From JBFGCM01 sp041581135 (GTDB lineage Bacteria; Actinomycetota; Acidimicrobiia; Spongiisociales; UBA5794), in the NCBI GenBank assembly GCA_041581135.1, contig JBFGCM010000030.1, positions 1 through 35,372 on the forward strand: a stretch of DNA of 35,372 bases, given 5' to 3'. The number at the start of each line of letters is the position of its first letter. The first letter of the stretch is position 1. Below the pieces are notes generated by a model that did no database searches, had not been told where the DNA came from, and saw nothing but the letters and a program-made list of their open reading frames with translations. This document shows positions 16,619 to 24,805 of this stretch, one piece after another. Both the position numbers and the translations under genes were made by a program.

Positions 16619-17511
16619 CGGGCGGCTCCCACCCCTGTGCTGCGATTCACCGGGACGCCGATGGTGTCGCCCCGCGCCCGACCGGCGGCGGCGGCGACGG
16701 CGCGGCGCGCCATCACGGCCACCATCTGCCGGCGGTAGGCGTCGCCGGCACGGAGGTCGGCGATGGGGGACGCCTGCTCGGATGCCAGTGTGGCGACGTC
16801 GTCGAGGATCGTGTCGGCCGGGCGGCCAAGGAGCCCGTCGGTGTCGTGGATGGCGAGAATCGTCGGCGCCACGGCAGTGAGCGCGATGGCGAGGTCGGTG
16901 ACCGCGTCGTGGTCGTCGAGCGTCACGGACGCCGCTGCCCCGACCACGGCGATCTCCATCGCCCGCCGGTACTCGAGGCGCACGTAGGCGCTGCCGGATC
17001 GCGGGGGCCGCGAGGGCAGGGTGACGGCAATGCACAGCTCGTCTGGCGCCGCCGACGTCTCGCCGGGGCCGGTCCACAGCTCGGTCATGGAGACCCGGCG
17101 CGCCGCCGCAGTGGACCGGAGCTCGGCCATGGCGTCGAGCACCATGAGCGGTGCCCCGAGGTCCATCGCCGGTGATGCGTTCATGATGTTGCCGCCGATG
17201 GTGCCGACGTTGCGGGTGGCGGGCGATCCCACCAGGGCGGCGCCGTCGGCAATGGCGGTGTAGCCGCCGACGACCTCCGCAGCGTGTTCGAGTGTGGCGT
17301 GGCTCACCGCGGCGCCGATGCGGAGGCCGTCGCCGGTGCCCTCCATCTCGAGCAGCTCCGGTATGCGGTCGATCGCTACGAGGGACTCCGGCAGGGGATG
17401 CTTGCCCTGGCGGACCCCGACCACGAGATCGCTGCCCCCGGCGATCGGTCGCGCTCCCGTCGTGAGGGCTTCCAACGCCTGCTCCACGGTGAGCGCGATC
17501 ACGAAGCTCAC
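16615..17511 (-). CDS. Molybdenum hydroxylase medium subunit, FAD-binding
   Basis: 298 residues. The start is the GTG at 17511, overlapping the stop of the large subunit (GTGA); the product then begins VSFVIALTVEQALEAL. FAD-binding motifs of the CoxM/PCMH-type fold are present: ARPIAGGSDLVVG (about 28-40) and NVGTIGGNIMNASP (about 110-123). A CO-dehydrogenase flavoprotein C-terminal domain follows. The subunit takes electrons from the iron-sulfur clusters and passes them to an external acceptor. The four-base overlaps on both sides suggest a fixed subunit ratio. Confidence 0.93.
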   Translation of the reverse strand: MSFVIALTVEQALEALTTGARPIAGGSDLVVGVRQGKHPLPESLVAIDRIPELLEMEGTGDGLRIGAAVSHATLEHAAEVVGGYTAIADGAALVGSPATRNVGTIGGNIMNASPAMDLGAPLMVLDAMAELRSTAAARRVSMTELWTGPGETSAAPDELCIAVTLPSRPPRSGSAYVRLEYRRAMEIAVVGAAASVTLDDHDAVTDLAIALTAVAPTILAIHDTDGLLGRPADTILDDVATLASEQASPIADLRAGDAYRRQMVAVMARRAVAAAAGRARGDTIGVPVNRSTGVGAAR

Positions 17512-19769
17512 CGGTGCATCGCCATCCACACCCGCTCCGCCGTCATCGGCAGTTGTCGGATGGGAACGCCCACCAGCCGGCTCACCGCATTGGCGATGGC
17601 GGCCGCCGTCGCCACGTTCGGTGCTTCTGCCAGGCCCTTGGCGCCGTGCGGCCCGGCGTCGGGGGTGTCGACCTCGATGAATCGGGTGGTGATCTCCGGG
17701 GCATCGGCGGTGGTCTGCAGCTTGTAGTCGAGCAGGTCGGGGTTGAGCTGCCGGCCGTCGGCGTAGGCCGTGCCCTCCGTGAGCGCCTGGCCGATACCCA
17801 TCATCACGCCACCCTCGACCTGGCCCAACGCCCCAACGGGATTGATGATGGTGCCCGAATCGTGCGCAGTGGCCACGTCGAGCACCCGAACGACGCCGGT
17901 GTCTCTGTCGAGGCGTACCCGCACCGCATGGCACGAGAACTGGGGTGCCGCCCAGGCCGCCACGCCCTGGTCCCCCACACAGGCGGAGCCGACGAGCTCC
18001 GGCTTCTCGATGACCTCGCTGGAGCCATGGGCCAGCAGCAGGTCCTGGCCGGCGGCGATCGATGCGAGCTCAACGATCGACACGGACGAGTCCGGCGAGC
18101 CGACCACCGAGGCCTTGCCGTGCTCCAGCACGATGTCGTCTGCTGCCGCCTCCAGCTGCTCCGCGGCGAGATCCTTGAGCTGGCGGGCGAGCTCCCGTGC
18201 CGCCCCCAGGGCTGCCCGACCGTTGTTGAGCAGCGTCTGGCTACCGGTAGCCCCCACGTCATAGGGGGCCGCGCTGGTGTCCTGGTAGACGAGCTCGAAG
18301 TCCGCGGGTTCCATGCCCAGCTCACCGGCCACCAGCTGCGGCAATGTCATCACCGCTCCTGTGCCGCATTCCTGGGCTCCGGTGATGATCTGGCCCACCC
18401 CGTCGTCGTCGATCTTCACGTACACCCCGGATGGACCAGGGAAGCTCGGCCACCATCCGACGGCGACGCCGATGGCCTCGTCGGCGGGAAGCTCGGCGCC
18501 GTAGCCGACGTCGGCCACGGCTGATTCGAGACAGTCGCGGAGGCCGATGTCGCCGTAGGTCTGGCCGACCACCCCCACGTCGCCGGAGGACAGCGCGTTG
18601 CGGCGACGGAATTCGACGGGATCCATGCCGATGGCGGCGGCGAGCTCGTCGGTGTGGGACTCGACCGCCCAACACGCCTGGGGCGCGGTGGGGGCGCGCA
18701 CCGAGCCCGACGGCTGGCGGTTGGTGTAGACGAGTGACGATTCGATGGAGACGGCGGGGATCTTGTAGGGGCCGGCCAGGTGCATGGCGGCGAGCTGGGG
18801 GAAGAAATCGGCGTCAGCTGCATACGCGCCGTTGTCGAGGAGGAGCCTGCCCTTCCTCGCCACGATGCTCCCGTCTTCGCTCACCCCGGTGGTGATGCGT
18901 ATGAGCATGCCCTCCCGTCTCCGGTCGGGGGCGATGAACTCCTCGCGGCGGGAGAACACGAGCTTGACGGGACGCCGCGCCAGCCGTGCCAGCGCCGCAA
19001 CGTGGGCTTCGTAGTGGAACCCGCACTTGCCGCCGAAACCCCCGCCCAGATGAGGAACGATGACCCGCACCTTGTTGGTGGGCAGTTCGAGCGTCTGACA
19101 CACACCGGCTCGCGCCTGGAACGGGACCTGGGTGGAGGACCAGATGGTGACCCGGTCGCCCTCCCACTGAGCGACGATGCCACGAGGTTCGATGGGAACG
19201 GCGTGGGAGGCGTCGGCAACGAACTCGCTGGTCACCACGACATCGGCGTCGCCGAGTGCGGCGTCGGCGTCCCCCCGTTCGATCGACGAGTACGAGCACA
19301 CGTTGCCGTCCCGCACCGCGTGCGCTCCGTCATAGCTCTCCCACTCCGGGTGGACCAGTGGTGATCCGTCGGCGAGTGCCGCCTCGAGATCGTCGACGAC
19401 CGGGAGCGGCTCGTACTCGACGACGACGGCGTCGAGGGCGCGTTGGGCGGTTACGGTATCGACCGCGGCCACCGCCGCCACCACCTCGCCCTCGAATCGC
19501 ACCACGTCCTTGGCGAAGAGACGTCGGTCGGCCACGGACCCGAACAAGACATCCGGAACGTCTTCGTGGGTCAGCACGGCGAAAACGCCGGGGAGTCGAC
19601 GCGCCGCGGTCACATCGACGGCGGTGATGCGGCCATGGGGAATGCCGGCATACAAGAACTTGGCCGTCGCCATGCCGGCAAGACTGAGGTCGGCGACGTA
19701 CCGGCCGGATCCCGTGACCTTGTCCGGCCCGTCAGGCCTGATCCACCGTGTCCGCTCGACCGCCGTCAT
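17508..19769 (-). CDS. Molybdenum hydroxylase large subunit, molybdopterin-binding
   Basis: 753 residues of the xanthine dehydrogenase/CoxL family. It has the N-terminal a/b hammerhead domain (GSGRYVADLSLAGMATAKFL), the Moco-binding GGGFGGK, the active-site loop SVRAPTAPQ (Arg358 to Gln364), and the catalytic base Glu715 in KGLAEAPN. The CO dehydrogenase loop with selenylated Cys (CSFR) is absent, so CO is not the substrate; an aldehyde, purine or N-heterocycle is more likely. The ATG at 19769 has no good Shine-Dalgarno; TAGCTT lies 9 nt upstream (19779-19784), giving a nearly leaderless mRNA. No Moco-insertion or sulfurase accessory gene is in the window. Confidence 0.93.
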   Translation of the reverse strand: MTAVERTRWIRPDGPDKVTGSGRYVADLSLAGMATAKFLYAGIPHGRITAVDVTAARRLPGVFAVLTHEDVPDVLFGSVADRRLFAKDVVRFEGEVVAAVAAVDTVTAQRALDAVVVEYEPLPVVDDLEAALADGSPLVHPEWESYDGAHAVRDGNVCSYSSIERGDADAALGDADVVVTSEFVADASHAVPIEPRGIVAQWEGDRVTIWSSTQVPFQARAGVCQTLELPTNKVRVIVPHLGGGFGGKCGFHYEAHVAALARLARRPVKLVFSRREEFIAPDRRREGMLIRITTGVSEDGSIVARKGRLLLDNGAYAADADFFPQLAAMHLAGPYKIPAVSIESSLVYTNRQPSGSVRAPTAPQACWAVESHTDELAAAIGMDPVEFRRRNALSSGDVGVVGQTYGDIGLRDCLESAVADVGYGAELPADEAIGVAVGWWPSFPGPSGVYVKIDDDGVGQIITGAQECGTGAVMTLPQLVAGELGMEPADFELVYQDTSAAPYDVGATGSQTLLNNGRAALGAARELARQLKDLAAEQLEAAADDIVLEHGKASVVGSPDSSVSIVELASIAAGQDLLLAHGSSEVIEKPELVGSACVGDQGVAAWAAPQFSCHAVRVRLDRDTGVVRVLDVATAHDSGTIINPVGALGQVEGGVMMGIGQALTEGTAYADGRQLNPDLLDYKLQTTADAPEITTRFIEVDTPDAGPHGAKGLAEAPNVATAAAIANAVSRLVGVPIRQLPMTAERVWMAMHR

Positions 19770-19826
19770 AGGCCCGTGAAGCTAGCCGATTTCCGCCCGA
19801 CAGGTCAGCCGTGGGCGGTGGCACAC

Positions 19827-20222
19827 TCAGCCGCGCCCGGGAGCGGCGCAGGCAGTGGCCGTCACAGGCGTCGGCTGCACCCCCACGGCGCGCAGCCACC
19901 CGGGTAGGTGGACGTCGGTGACCACCACGCACACCTGTGTGGCGTCGGCGCGCACCTGGGCCGTGCGCCCGGATGGCGCCCCGCTGAGCGAGGTGGCACG
20001 CGCCGCCTCCGTGGCGGCCTCGATGTCCACCTCGGCACCGCCCGAATACAGGCTGTCCGGCGTCACATGGCCGGCCCCGGCCCGGGCCCCGGCGTCGGCC
20101 GCCGCTGACACGCTGCGCCAGGTGCCGGCCCACCGGCCGAGGTCGATGGCGACCCCGATGAGCAGCAGGCCGGCCACGACCAGTGCCATCACCGAGGGGA
20201 GCGCCGAACCCCGTTCGCTCAT
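19827..20222 (-). CDS. TadG-like pilus-assembly protein
   Basis: 131 residues, last gene of the Tad operon, with its ATG overlapping the upstream stop (ATGA). The N-terminus RGSALPSVMALVVAGLLLIGVAID is a single membrane helix typical of TadE/TadG proteins, then AAADAGARAGA, an Ala-rich helix seen in the Rv3654c/TadE-like family of actinobacteria. The soluble part (about 90 residues) should lie outside the membrane. The fifth residue after the putative cleavage Gly is Ser, not the Glu needed by prepilin peptidase, so it may not be processed. Confidence 0.82.
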   Translation of the reverse strand: MSERGSALPSVMALVVAGLLLIGVAIDLGRWAGTWRSVSAAADAGARAGAGHVTPDSLYSGGAEVDIEAATEAARATSLSGAPSGRTAQVRADATQVCVVVTDVHLPGWLRAVGVQPTPVTATACAAPGRG

Positions 20223-20584
20223 CGTCCGCTGCGCAGTGGCGGGATCTCCGCCGTGCGGGTCGCCGCCACCTCGGCGTACGGCACGCCGACGAGGCCGGCG
20301 ACGTCCACGGACGTGCGCACCTCCACCGTGATGCGCTCGCCGTGCTCGGTGACCGCAACCGCCGCCTCGGGCAGGATCTCCCGGACGATGCCGGGTGCCT
20401 CCTGGGCCGTGCCGTACCGAGCCGTCCAGGTGGCGGCCCGCTCGGCGGCGGCGGCCGCCGCTTCGCGTGCCGCCAGCATCGCACCGGCGCCCAGCAGGAT
20501 CTGCACCAACACGACACACACCAGGGCGCCGACCAACAGCACCTCGAGCAGGGCGCTGCCGAGGTCGGCGGGCACGCGCCTCAC
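20219..20584 (-). CDS. TadE-like pseudopilin 2
   Basis: 121 residues. The GTG at 20584 overlaps the stop of the previous gene (GTGA). After a short basic head it has DLGSALLEVLLVGALVCVVL, where G|SALLE fits the prepilin-peptidase rule (Glu at +5), then an Ala-rich helix (AAREAAAAAAERAA) and a beta-rich domain. Such minor pilins are thought to start or cap Tad fibres. Length equals its upstream neighbour, but the sequence is only distantly similar. Confidence 0.82.
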   Translation of the reverse strand: MRRVPADLGSALLEVLLVGALVCVVLVQILLGAGAMLAAREAAAAAAERAATWTARYGTAQEAPGIVREILPEAAVAVTEHGERITVEVRTSVDVAGLVGVPYAEVAATRTAEIPPLRSGR

Positions 20585-20946
20585 GGGGGGACGTCGCGGG
20601 GGTACGTGGCCTCCACCGAGAAATCGATGGGAACGAGCACCGGTCCGGGGGGTGACCACCGGAACGATGCCGCTGCCGTGACGGTAACCGCACCGGGTAC
20701 CACGCTGGTGTGGATGTCGGGGCCGGCACCGGGAACCGTGGCCCGGAGGGCAGCGAGGAGCCGCGCCTCGACGGCATCCGGATCGGCGGTTGCGACTGCC
20801 GCCTGCCGCGCCGCCGCTGCAACCGCGGCCGTGGCCGCATTGCGGGCGGTGACCGCCAGCGCGGCCTGCGCCAACACCATCAACAGGACGAACGTCACTG
20901 CCATGGCGGCCATGCCTTCGAGTGTGGCGCTGCCCCCATCGCTCAG
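20581..20946 (-). CDS. TadE-like pseudopilin 1, apparent CTG start
   Basis: 121 residues if the start is the CTG at 20946, which overlaps the pilin stop as CTGA, matching the ATGA/GTGA overlaps elsewhere in the operon. No in-frame ATG, GTG or TTG lies between there and the membrane helix, and earlier codons read through the pilin gene out of frame. The sequence DGGSATLEGMAAMAVTFVLL has the processing site G|SATLE with Glu at +5, then the Ala-rich ARNAATAAVAAAARQAAV and a beta-rich C-terminal part. Starting at the internal ATGs would cut off the cleavage site. Confidence 0.75.
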   Translation of the reverse strand: MSDGGSATLEGMAAMAVTFVLLMVLAQAALAVTARNAATAAVAAAARQAAVATADPDAVEARLLAALRATVPGAGPDIHTSVVPGAVTVTAAASFRWSPPGPVLVPIDFSVEATYPRDVPP

Positions 20947-21095
20947 GCGAGCGTGGACAGCTCGGCCACGATGCTCGACCAGATCTGAGCGGCAGCCGAG
21001 CGAACCTGTGGTAACAGCATTGCCACCACCAGCACGGCAATGGTGGCCAGGCCGAGCCACTCCACCGTGGTCGCGCCGCGTTCGTCGTGTCGCAT
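20943..21095 (-). CDS. Flp-like Tad pilin (major pilin candidate)
   Basis: 50 residues. The ATG at 21095 has AAGGGAG at a good distance upstream. The N-terminus MRHDERGATTVEWLG has a short charged head, a cleavage site G|ATTVE with Glu at +5, and then one hydrophobic helix (LATIAVLVVAMLLPQV), the layout of Flp pilins and of the DUF4244-like proteins of actinobacterial Tad loci. Unlike its neighbours it is separated from the upstream gene (50 nt) and has its own ribosome binding site and a strong hairpin before it, as expected for a highly made subunit. Confidence 0.82.
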   Translation of the reverse strand: MRHDERGATTVEWLGLATIAVLVVAMLLPQVRSAAAQIWSSIVAELSTLA

Positions 21096-21116
21096 GTGCT
21101 TCTCCCTTCGCTTCGG

Positions 21117-21137
21117 GGCCACGGCCCCGCCGTGGCC
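21117..21137 (-). other. Strong hairpin between tadC and the pilin gene
   Basis: GGCCACGGC and GCCGTGGCC form a perfect 9-bp stem with a 3-nt loop, 8 nt after the tadC stop and about 10 nt before the pilin Shine-Dalgarno. No T tract follows, so an mRNA processing or stability element is more likely than a terminator. Confidence 0.65.
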
Positions 21138-21145
21138 GAACGACG

Positions 21146-21958
21146 TCATCCATGGGCCAGGCTCCGAAGACCGGCGATGGCCGGAAACATGAGGAACAGG
21201 AGGGTCACCGGCACCATCAGTGCCAGGATCGGGCCGTGAGCGGTGATCGCCCGGCGTCCGCTCTCCGTTGTGATGTCCCGTGCGATGCCGGCCCGCAGGT
21301 CGACTGCCAGCTCGGCCAGCGCGTCGGCGAGACGTCCCCCGGTGACGTGGGCGGCTCCGAGCAACGCGTACAGGCGCCGGGCGTCCGGGTGAGCGGTTCG
21401 CCGTCCGGCGCCGGTGAGTGCAGCCGTCAGATCGGCCCCTGCGCCGTGCGCGTCGAGCACTGCTCCCAGCTCGGATGCGGCGACGCCGGCGGCCTCATCC
21501 ACGAAACCGCGGATCGCCCCACTGACGGACTCCCCGGCGAGTATCCCGAGGGCGAGGCTGTCGGCCACGACCGGCAGCTCGTGACGGAGGCGGCGGGCCC
21601 GCTGCTGTTGCCGCGACGAGAGGTGCATCGAGAACGCGAGGCCGCCGGCAGCGCCGCCGAGCATGCCGAGCCCGATGGGGGAACCGCCCGCCGCCCCGGG
21701 CACCAGATCGCCCTGAGCGAGGAGCAGTCCGACCAAGACTCCGGCGACCATGGCGGCCGCGCCGCGGACTCGCGCCGAGATGATGGACCAGGTGTACCCA
21801 GCCTGCTCCGAGCGGCGCGACGTCTCAGCAGGTGCCGTCGGCGCCACCGCGACCGGGACCACGTGCCGAGCCACCCGGCGGTCGAGTGGGGTCAGCGGCC
21901 GACGCGACACGGCGAGGAACACCCCGAATGCGGCGAGACCGGCAACGAACACCGTCAT
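21146..21958 (-). CDS. tadC: TadC, type II secretion F-family platform protein
   Basis: 270 residues. The ATG at 21958 overlaps the tadB stop (ATGA). An N-terminal membrane helix and a second hydrophobic pair are followed by a T2SSF domain with LRHELPVVADSLALGILAGESVSGAI, then GPILALMVPVTLLFLMFPAIAGL at the C-terminus. With TadB it should form the inner-membrane platform driven by the TadA ATPase. Length is normal for an actinobacterial TadC. Confidence 0.9.
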   Translation of the reverse strand: MTVFVAGLAAFGVFLAVSRRPLTPLDRRVARHVVPVAVAPTAPAETSRRSEQAGYTWSIISARVRGAAAMVAGVLVGLLLAQGDLVPGAAGGSPIGLGMLGGAAGGLAFSMHLSSRQQQRARRLRHELPVVADSLALGILAGESVSGAIRGFVDEAAGVAASELGAVLDAHGAGADLTAALTGAGRRTAHPDARRLYALLGAAHVTGGRLADALAELAVDLRAGIARDITTESGRRAITAHGPILALMVPVTLLFLMFPAIAGLRSLAHG

Positions 21959-22776
21959 GTGAACACCCGGGCGGGTTGCCCCAAGCGCGCCGTCCGGTGC
22001 GCCAGCCAGAAGCCCAGTGCCGTTGCCAGCCCACCGGCCCCGATGATGAAGGGACCCGGACCGGTGGCATAGGCCTCCCGAGCCTGGGGGTTGGTGGCCG
22101 CCGTCAGCAGGAGCAACACCCACGGCGCAGCCAGCGCCACGAGGGCAGTGAGCCGTTGCTGCGTCATGGCCGCGTGATGGGCGCCTCGCAGCCGAAGCTC
22201 GTCGGCGACCGACACGCCGAGCATGCCCAGCAGCTCGCTCACCCGCCTGCTGCCCGAGCGGTGCGCCTGGATGAGGGTCAGGAGCACTCGATCGGCCACA
22301 GGGTCGGCGAGCCGGATACGAAGGTTGTGGACCACCACCACGAAGTCCGCTCCGGCCCGGATACGTGTTGCCGCCGCCTGCACTGCCGCCGCGAGGCCGG
22401 ACGGGCACGTCTCGGAGGCCGCGACGAACGCCGCCGGCAGATGAGCGCCGCCCGCGAGCTGACCGCGCAGAAGAGTGATGAAGTCGGGCCATGCGGCGGT
22501 GACCGCTTGGCGGTGCCGCTCCATCCTGGACGTGGCGAACACGTAGGGCACGGTTGCCGCCATGGCGGCGAGCGCGCTACCGATGATCGGTACGTTCGAG
22601 ATCCCGAGTCCGGCGGCGCCCCCTCCGACACCGGCACTGAGGCTCCACATCGCCCAGCGTGGGGGACGGAGCCGTCTGGCCGCGGCGCGCAGCGACAGGC
22701 TGGGCAGATGACGGCTGCGGCGGGCGCGCAGCACCCACACAGAGGCACCGGCGGCGAGCACGGCGAAGCCCCGCAT
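21955..22776 (-). CDS. tadB: TadB, type II secretion F-family platform protein
   Basis: 273 residues. The ATG at 22776 shares one base with the stop of tadA (TGATG). An N-terminal helix, a hydrophobic pair near residues 50-85, the cytoplasmic T2SSF four-helix domain (WPDFITLLRGQLAGGAHLPAAF) and two C-terminal helices are visible. It pairs with TadC in the pilus platform. An upstream in-frame start at 22860 is rejected because that sequence overlaps tadA and is low-complexity. Confidence 0.9.
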   Translation of the reverse strand: MRGFAVLAAGASVWVLRARRSRHLPSLSLRAAARRLRPPRWAMWSLSAGVGGGAAGLGISNVPIIGSALAAMAATVPYVFATSRMERHRQAVTAAWPDFITLLRGQLAGGAHLPAAFVAASETCPSGLAAAVQAAATRIRAGADFVVVVHNLRIRLADPVADRVLLTLIQAHRSGSRRVSELLGMLGVSVADELRLRGAHHAAMTQQRLTALVALAAPWVLLLLTAATNPQAREAYATGPGPFIIGAGGLATALGFWLAHRTARLGQPARVFT

Positions 22777-23777
22777 CAGGACGCGCGCCGATCGGGCGGA
22801 CGTAGGCCGGTGGCCACCAGGCCGCCGCTGCGGGTCTCGAACACCGGCACCGAGGAGCACACGTCGTCGGACAACTGGTTGGCGAGGCAGGCGATGTGGT
22901 CAACGGCCCGACCATCGGCGTCCCGACGCAGGAACACGATCACGTCGACGACGCGAGAGATGGTCCGGCGGAGGAAGGCCGAGCCGATGTTCTCCCCGGC
23001 CAGCATGCCGTAGCTGACGAGCTTCTCGAGGGAGTCGGCAGCCGAATTGGCATGGATGGTGGCGAGACCGGAGCACCCCGCGTTCAGCGCCATCAGCAGA
23101 TCGAGAGCCTCGGGACCCCGCACCTCACCCACGACGAGGCGGTCCGGCCGCTGGCGCAACGCCTCCCGCACCAGATCACGCAGGGTGATGGCGCCCCCGC
23201 CATCGAGCCCCGCCTCCCGAGTCTGCATCTGGGTCATGTCCGGCAGCTCGGCGCTGATCTCGAACACCTCTTCGCAGGTCACCACCCGCTGGTCGGGATG
23301 CACCTCGTTGAGCAGGCAGTTGACCAGTGTCGTCTTGCCGGCTCCGGGAGCACCCGCCACGAGGATGGTCTGGTCGGACTCGACGGCCGAGGTGAGGAAG
23401 GAAGCCGCAGCCGCCGTCAGCGATCCGCTTTCGACGAGGTCCGACAGACGCTGCGACCTCAGGACGAACTTGCGGATCTGAATGTTGAGGTGCTCGGGCC
23501 GCGTCACCGGCGGTCCCGTGATGTGCACGCGACTGCCGTCCTCGAGGCGGGCCGAGACGATGGGGCTGGCCAGATCGACGCGCCGGCCCGAGCCGTGCAG
23601 CAACTGATCCGCGATGCGGCGCACCGTCGCCACGTCGGCAACATCGGACAGCAGCTCCTTGCGTCCATCGCGCACGACGAACGTGCGACTGCCCCCGAGG
23701 ACGATGATCTCCTCGACCGTCGCATCGGCGAGCAACGGGGTGAGGAAGCCATACCGTTCGGGTGTCGCCGCCGTCAT
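22776..23777 (-). CDS. tadA: TadA/CpaF secretion ATPase, short form
   Basis: 333 residues from the ATG at 23777, overlapping the cpaE-like stop (ATGA). Walker A is GAPGAGKTT (142-150), the Asp box is around CEEVFEI (168-174), Walker B is LVVGEVRG (Glu218), and the His box is TIHANS (His242). It powers Tad pilus assembly from the cytosolic side. It lacks the longer N-terminal region found in many CpaF proteins; the start gives FLTPLLADATVEEIIVLGGS directly, which is the standard N-terminal domain core. An in-frame extension to 23981 would overlap the upstream gene and is rejected. Confidence 0.93.
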   Translation of the reverse strand: MTAATPERYGFLTPLLADATVEEIIVLGGSRTFVVRDGRKELLSDVADVATVRRIADQLLHGSGRRVDLASPIVSARLEDGSRVHITGPPVTRPEHLNIQIRKFVLRSQRLSDLVESGSLTAAAASFLTSAVESDQTILVAGAPGAGKTTLVNCLLNEVHPDQRVVTCEEVFEISAELPDMTQMQTREAGLDGGGAITLRDLVREALRQRPDRLVVGEVRGPEALDLLMALNAGCSGLATIHANSAADSLEKLVSYGMLAGENIGSAFLRRTISRVVDVIVFLRRDADGRAVDHIACLANQLSDDVCSSVPVFETRSGGLVATGLRPPDRRAS

Positions 23778-24805
23778 GGCCGGGCCTCCAGATGTCGCAG
23801 CGGCCGTAGCAGGGCACGGTCCGGTGACCGCCCTGCGATGGCCGCCGAGCGGATCGATCGCCGGTACGGCACGCACGCAACCGCATCGCTCCCGGTCCAC
23901 TGCCGTAGGGCCGCCTTGGTGGCCGCGGCCTCGGCCCCCACGACCCGGTTGAGCACGACGTGAGGTGTGGCGCCCTTCCAATCGGCGAGCAGGGATGCGG
24001 CCCGGACGATGCCGATGGAGGAGGCCTCGGCCACGACGAAGGTGGCGTCGGCTGCCTTAAGGGTGGCTCGGTCCTCGGACGGCACGTCCAGCACGACGAT
24101 GTCGAATGAGTCTGCGGCGGCGCCGATGACCTCGTCGCCGATGCCAAGGGGGAGCCGTAGAGCGTCGGAGGGCGCCGCTGTCACCACGAGCCGGAGCGAT
24201 CCGAGGCGGTGCACGGTGTGAGGATCGAGGCGACCGCCGTGCCGGAGGGCCTCGGCTGCGTCACCGAGGTGGGGTCGAGGGGGGAGGCCTGCCCGGATCG
24301 CCATGGCCGGTGCCGCCAGGTCGAGGTCGATGTGGACCGTGCTGCGTCGCTTGCTCCAGAGCCAGGCGAGACCGAACGACACTTCGGTGCGCCCCGGTGC
24401 GCCGCGAGGGCCGGTGACGGCCACGACGGTGCCGAGCGGCTCCAGGGGGGTCATGGCAGCCCGCCGTTCGAGCGTCAGCAGGGTGCGCACGATCTCGGAT
24501 GCGCCGGAGTCGTCCGCCAGCACGGCATCGGCGTCGCCGTCCTCCAGAAGCCGTCGCGCCGGCGCATCGGCGGGTGGGTGCAGCCCGAGTACGCCCAAAC
24601 CCCTCCGCTTCCATCTGGCGATGACGGCTGGTGTGATCCAGCTCGTCTCCGCCCCGGCGACCACGGCATCGATCTCGTCGGCGCGGTCGTCGATGTCTTG
24701 GGGTCGGTAGGCCCGGAGCACCAAGCGGATGGAAGCTGAGGTGTGCGCTTCGGTGACGAGCTCGGTCTCCCACTCCCGAGCCGAGAGCACGGTGGCGACC
24801 CTCAC
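23774..24805 (-). CDS. CpaE/TadZ-like Tad localisation protein with degenerate P-loop
   Basis: 343 residues from the GTG at 24805, overlapping the cpaB stop (GTGA). The N-terminal half resembles an atypical receiver domain; the C-terminal half is a ParA/MinD-like ATPase fold. The deviant Walker A reads GPRGAPGRTE, with Arg where the nucleotide-contact Lys is expected. HIDLDLAAP and IVVLDVPSE supply the Asp motifs. CpaE/TadZ proteins place the pilus machine at a cell site. Loss of the Lys suggests weak or no ATP hydrolysis, as in several actinobacterial relatives. Confidence 0.85.
   Translation of the reverse strand: MRVATVLSAREWETELVTEAHTSASIRLVLRAYRPQDIDDRADEIDAVVAGAETSWITPAVIARWKRRGLGVLGLHPPADAPARRLLEDGDADAVLADDSGASEIVRTLLTLERRAAMTPLEPLGTVVAVTGPRGAPGRTEVSFGLAWLWSKRRSTVHIDLDLAAPAMAIRAGLPPRPHLGDAAEALRHGGRLDPHTVHRLGSLRLVVTAAPSDALRLPLGIGDEVIGAAADSFDIVVLDVPSEDRATLKAADATFVVAEASSIGIVRAASLLADWKGATPHVVLNRVVGAEAAATKAALRQWTGSDAVACVPYRRSIRSAAIAGRSPDRALLRPLRHLEARP

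Noticed and set aside
16157..17077. Long form of the iron-sulfur subunit (306 residues)
   Set aside because: The first half is out-of-frame reading through the FAD subunit; the true start is the ATG at 16618 overlapping its stop.
17508..19769. Carbon monoxide dehydrogenase (CoxL)
   Set aside because: The CSFR-type active-site loop is missing; only the wider molybdenum hydroxylase family is supported.
20183..22072. Long open frame on the plus strand (629 codons)
   Set aside because: It runs antisense to the TadE/TadC genes and gives an Arg/Ala-rich product with no domain.
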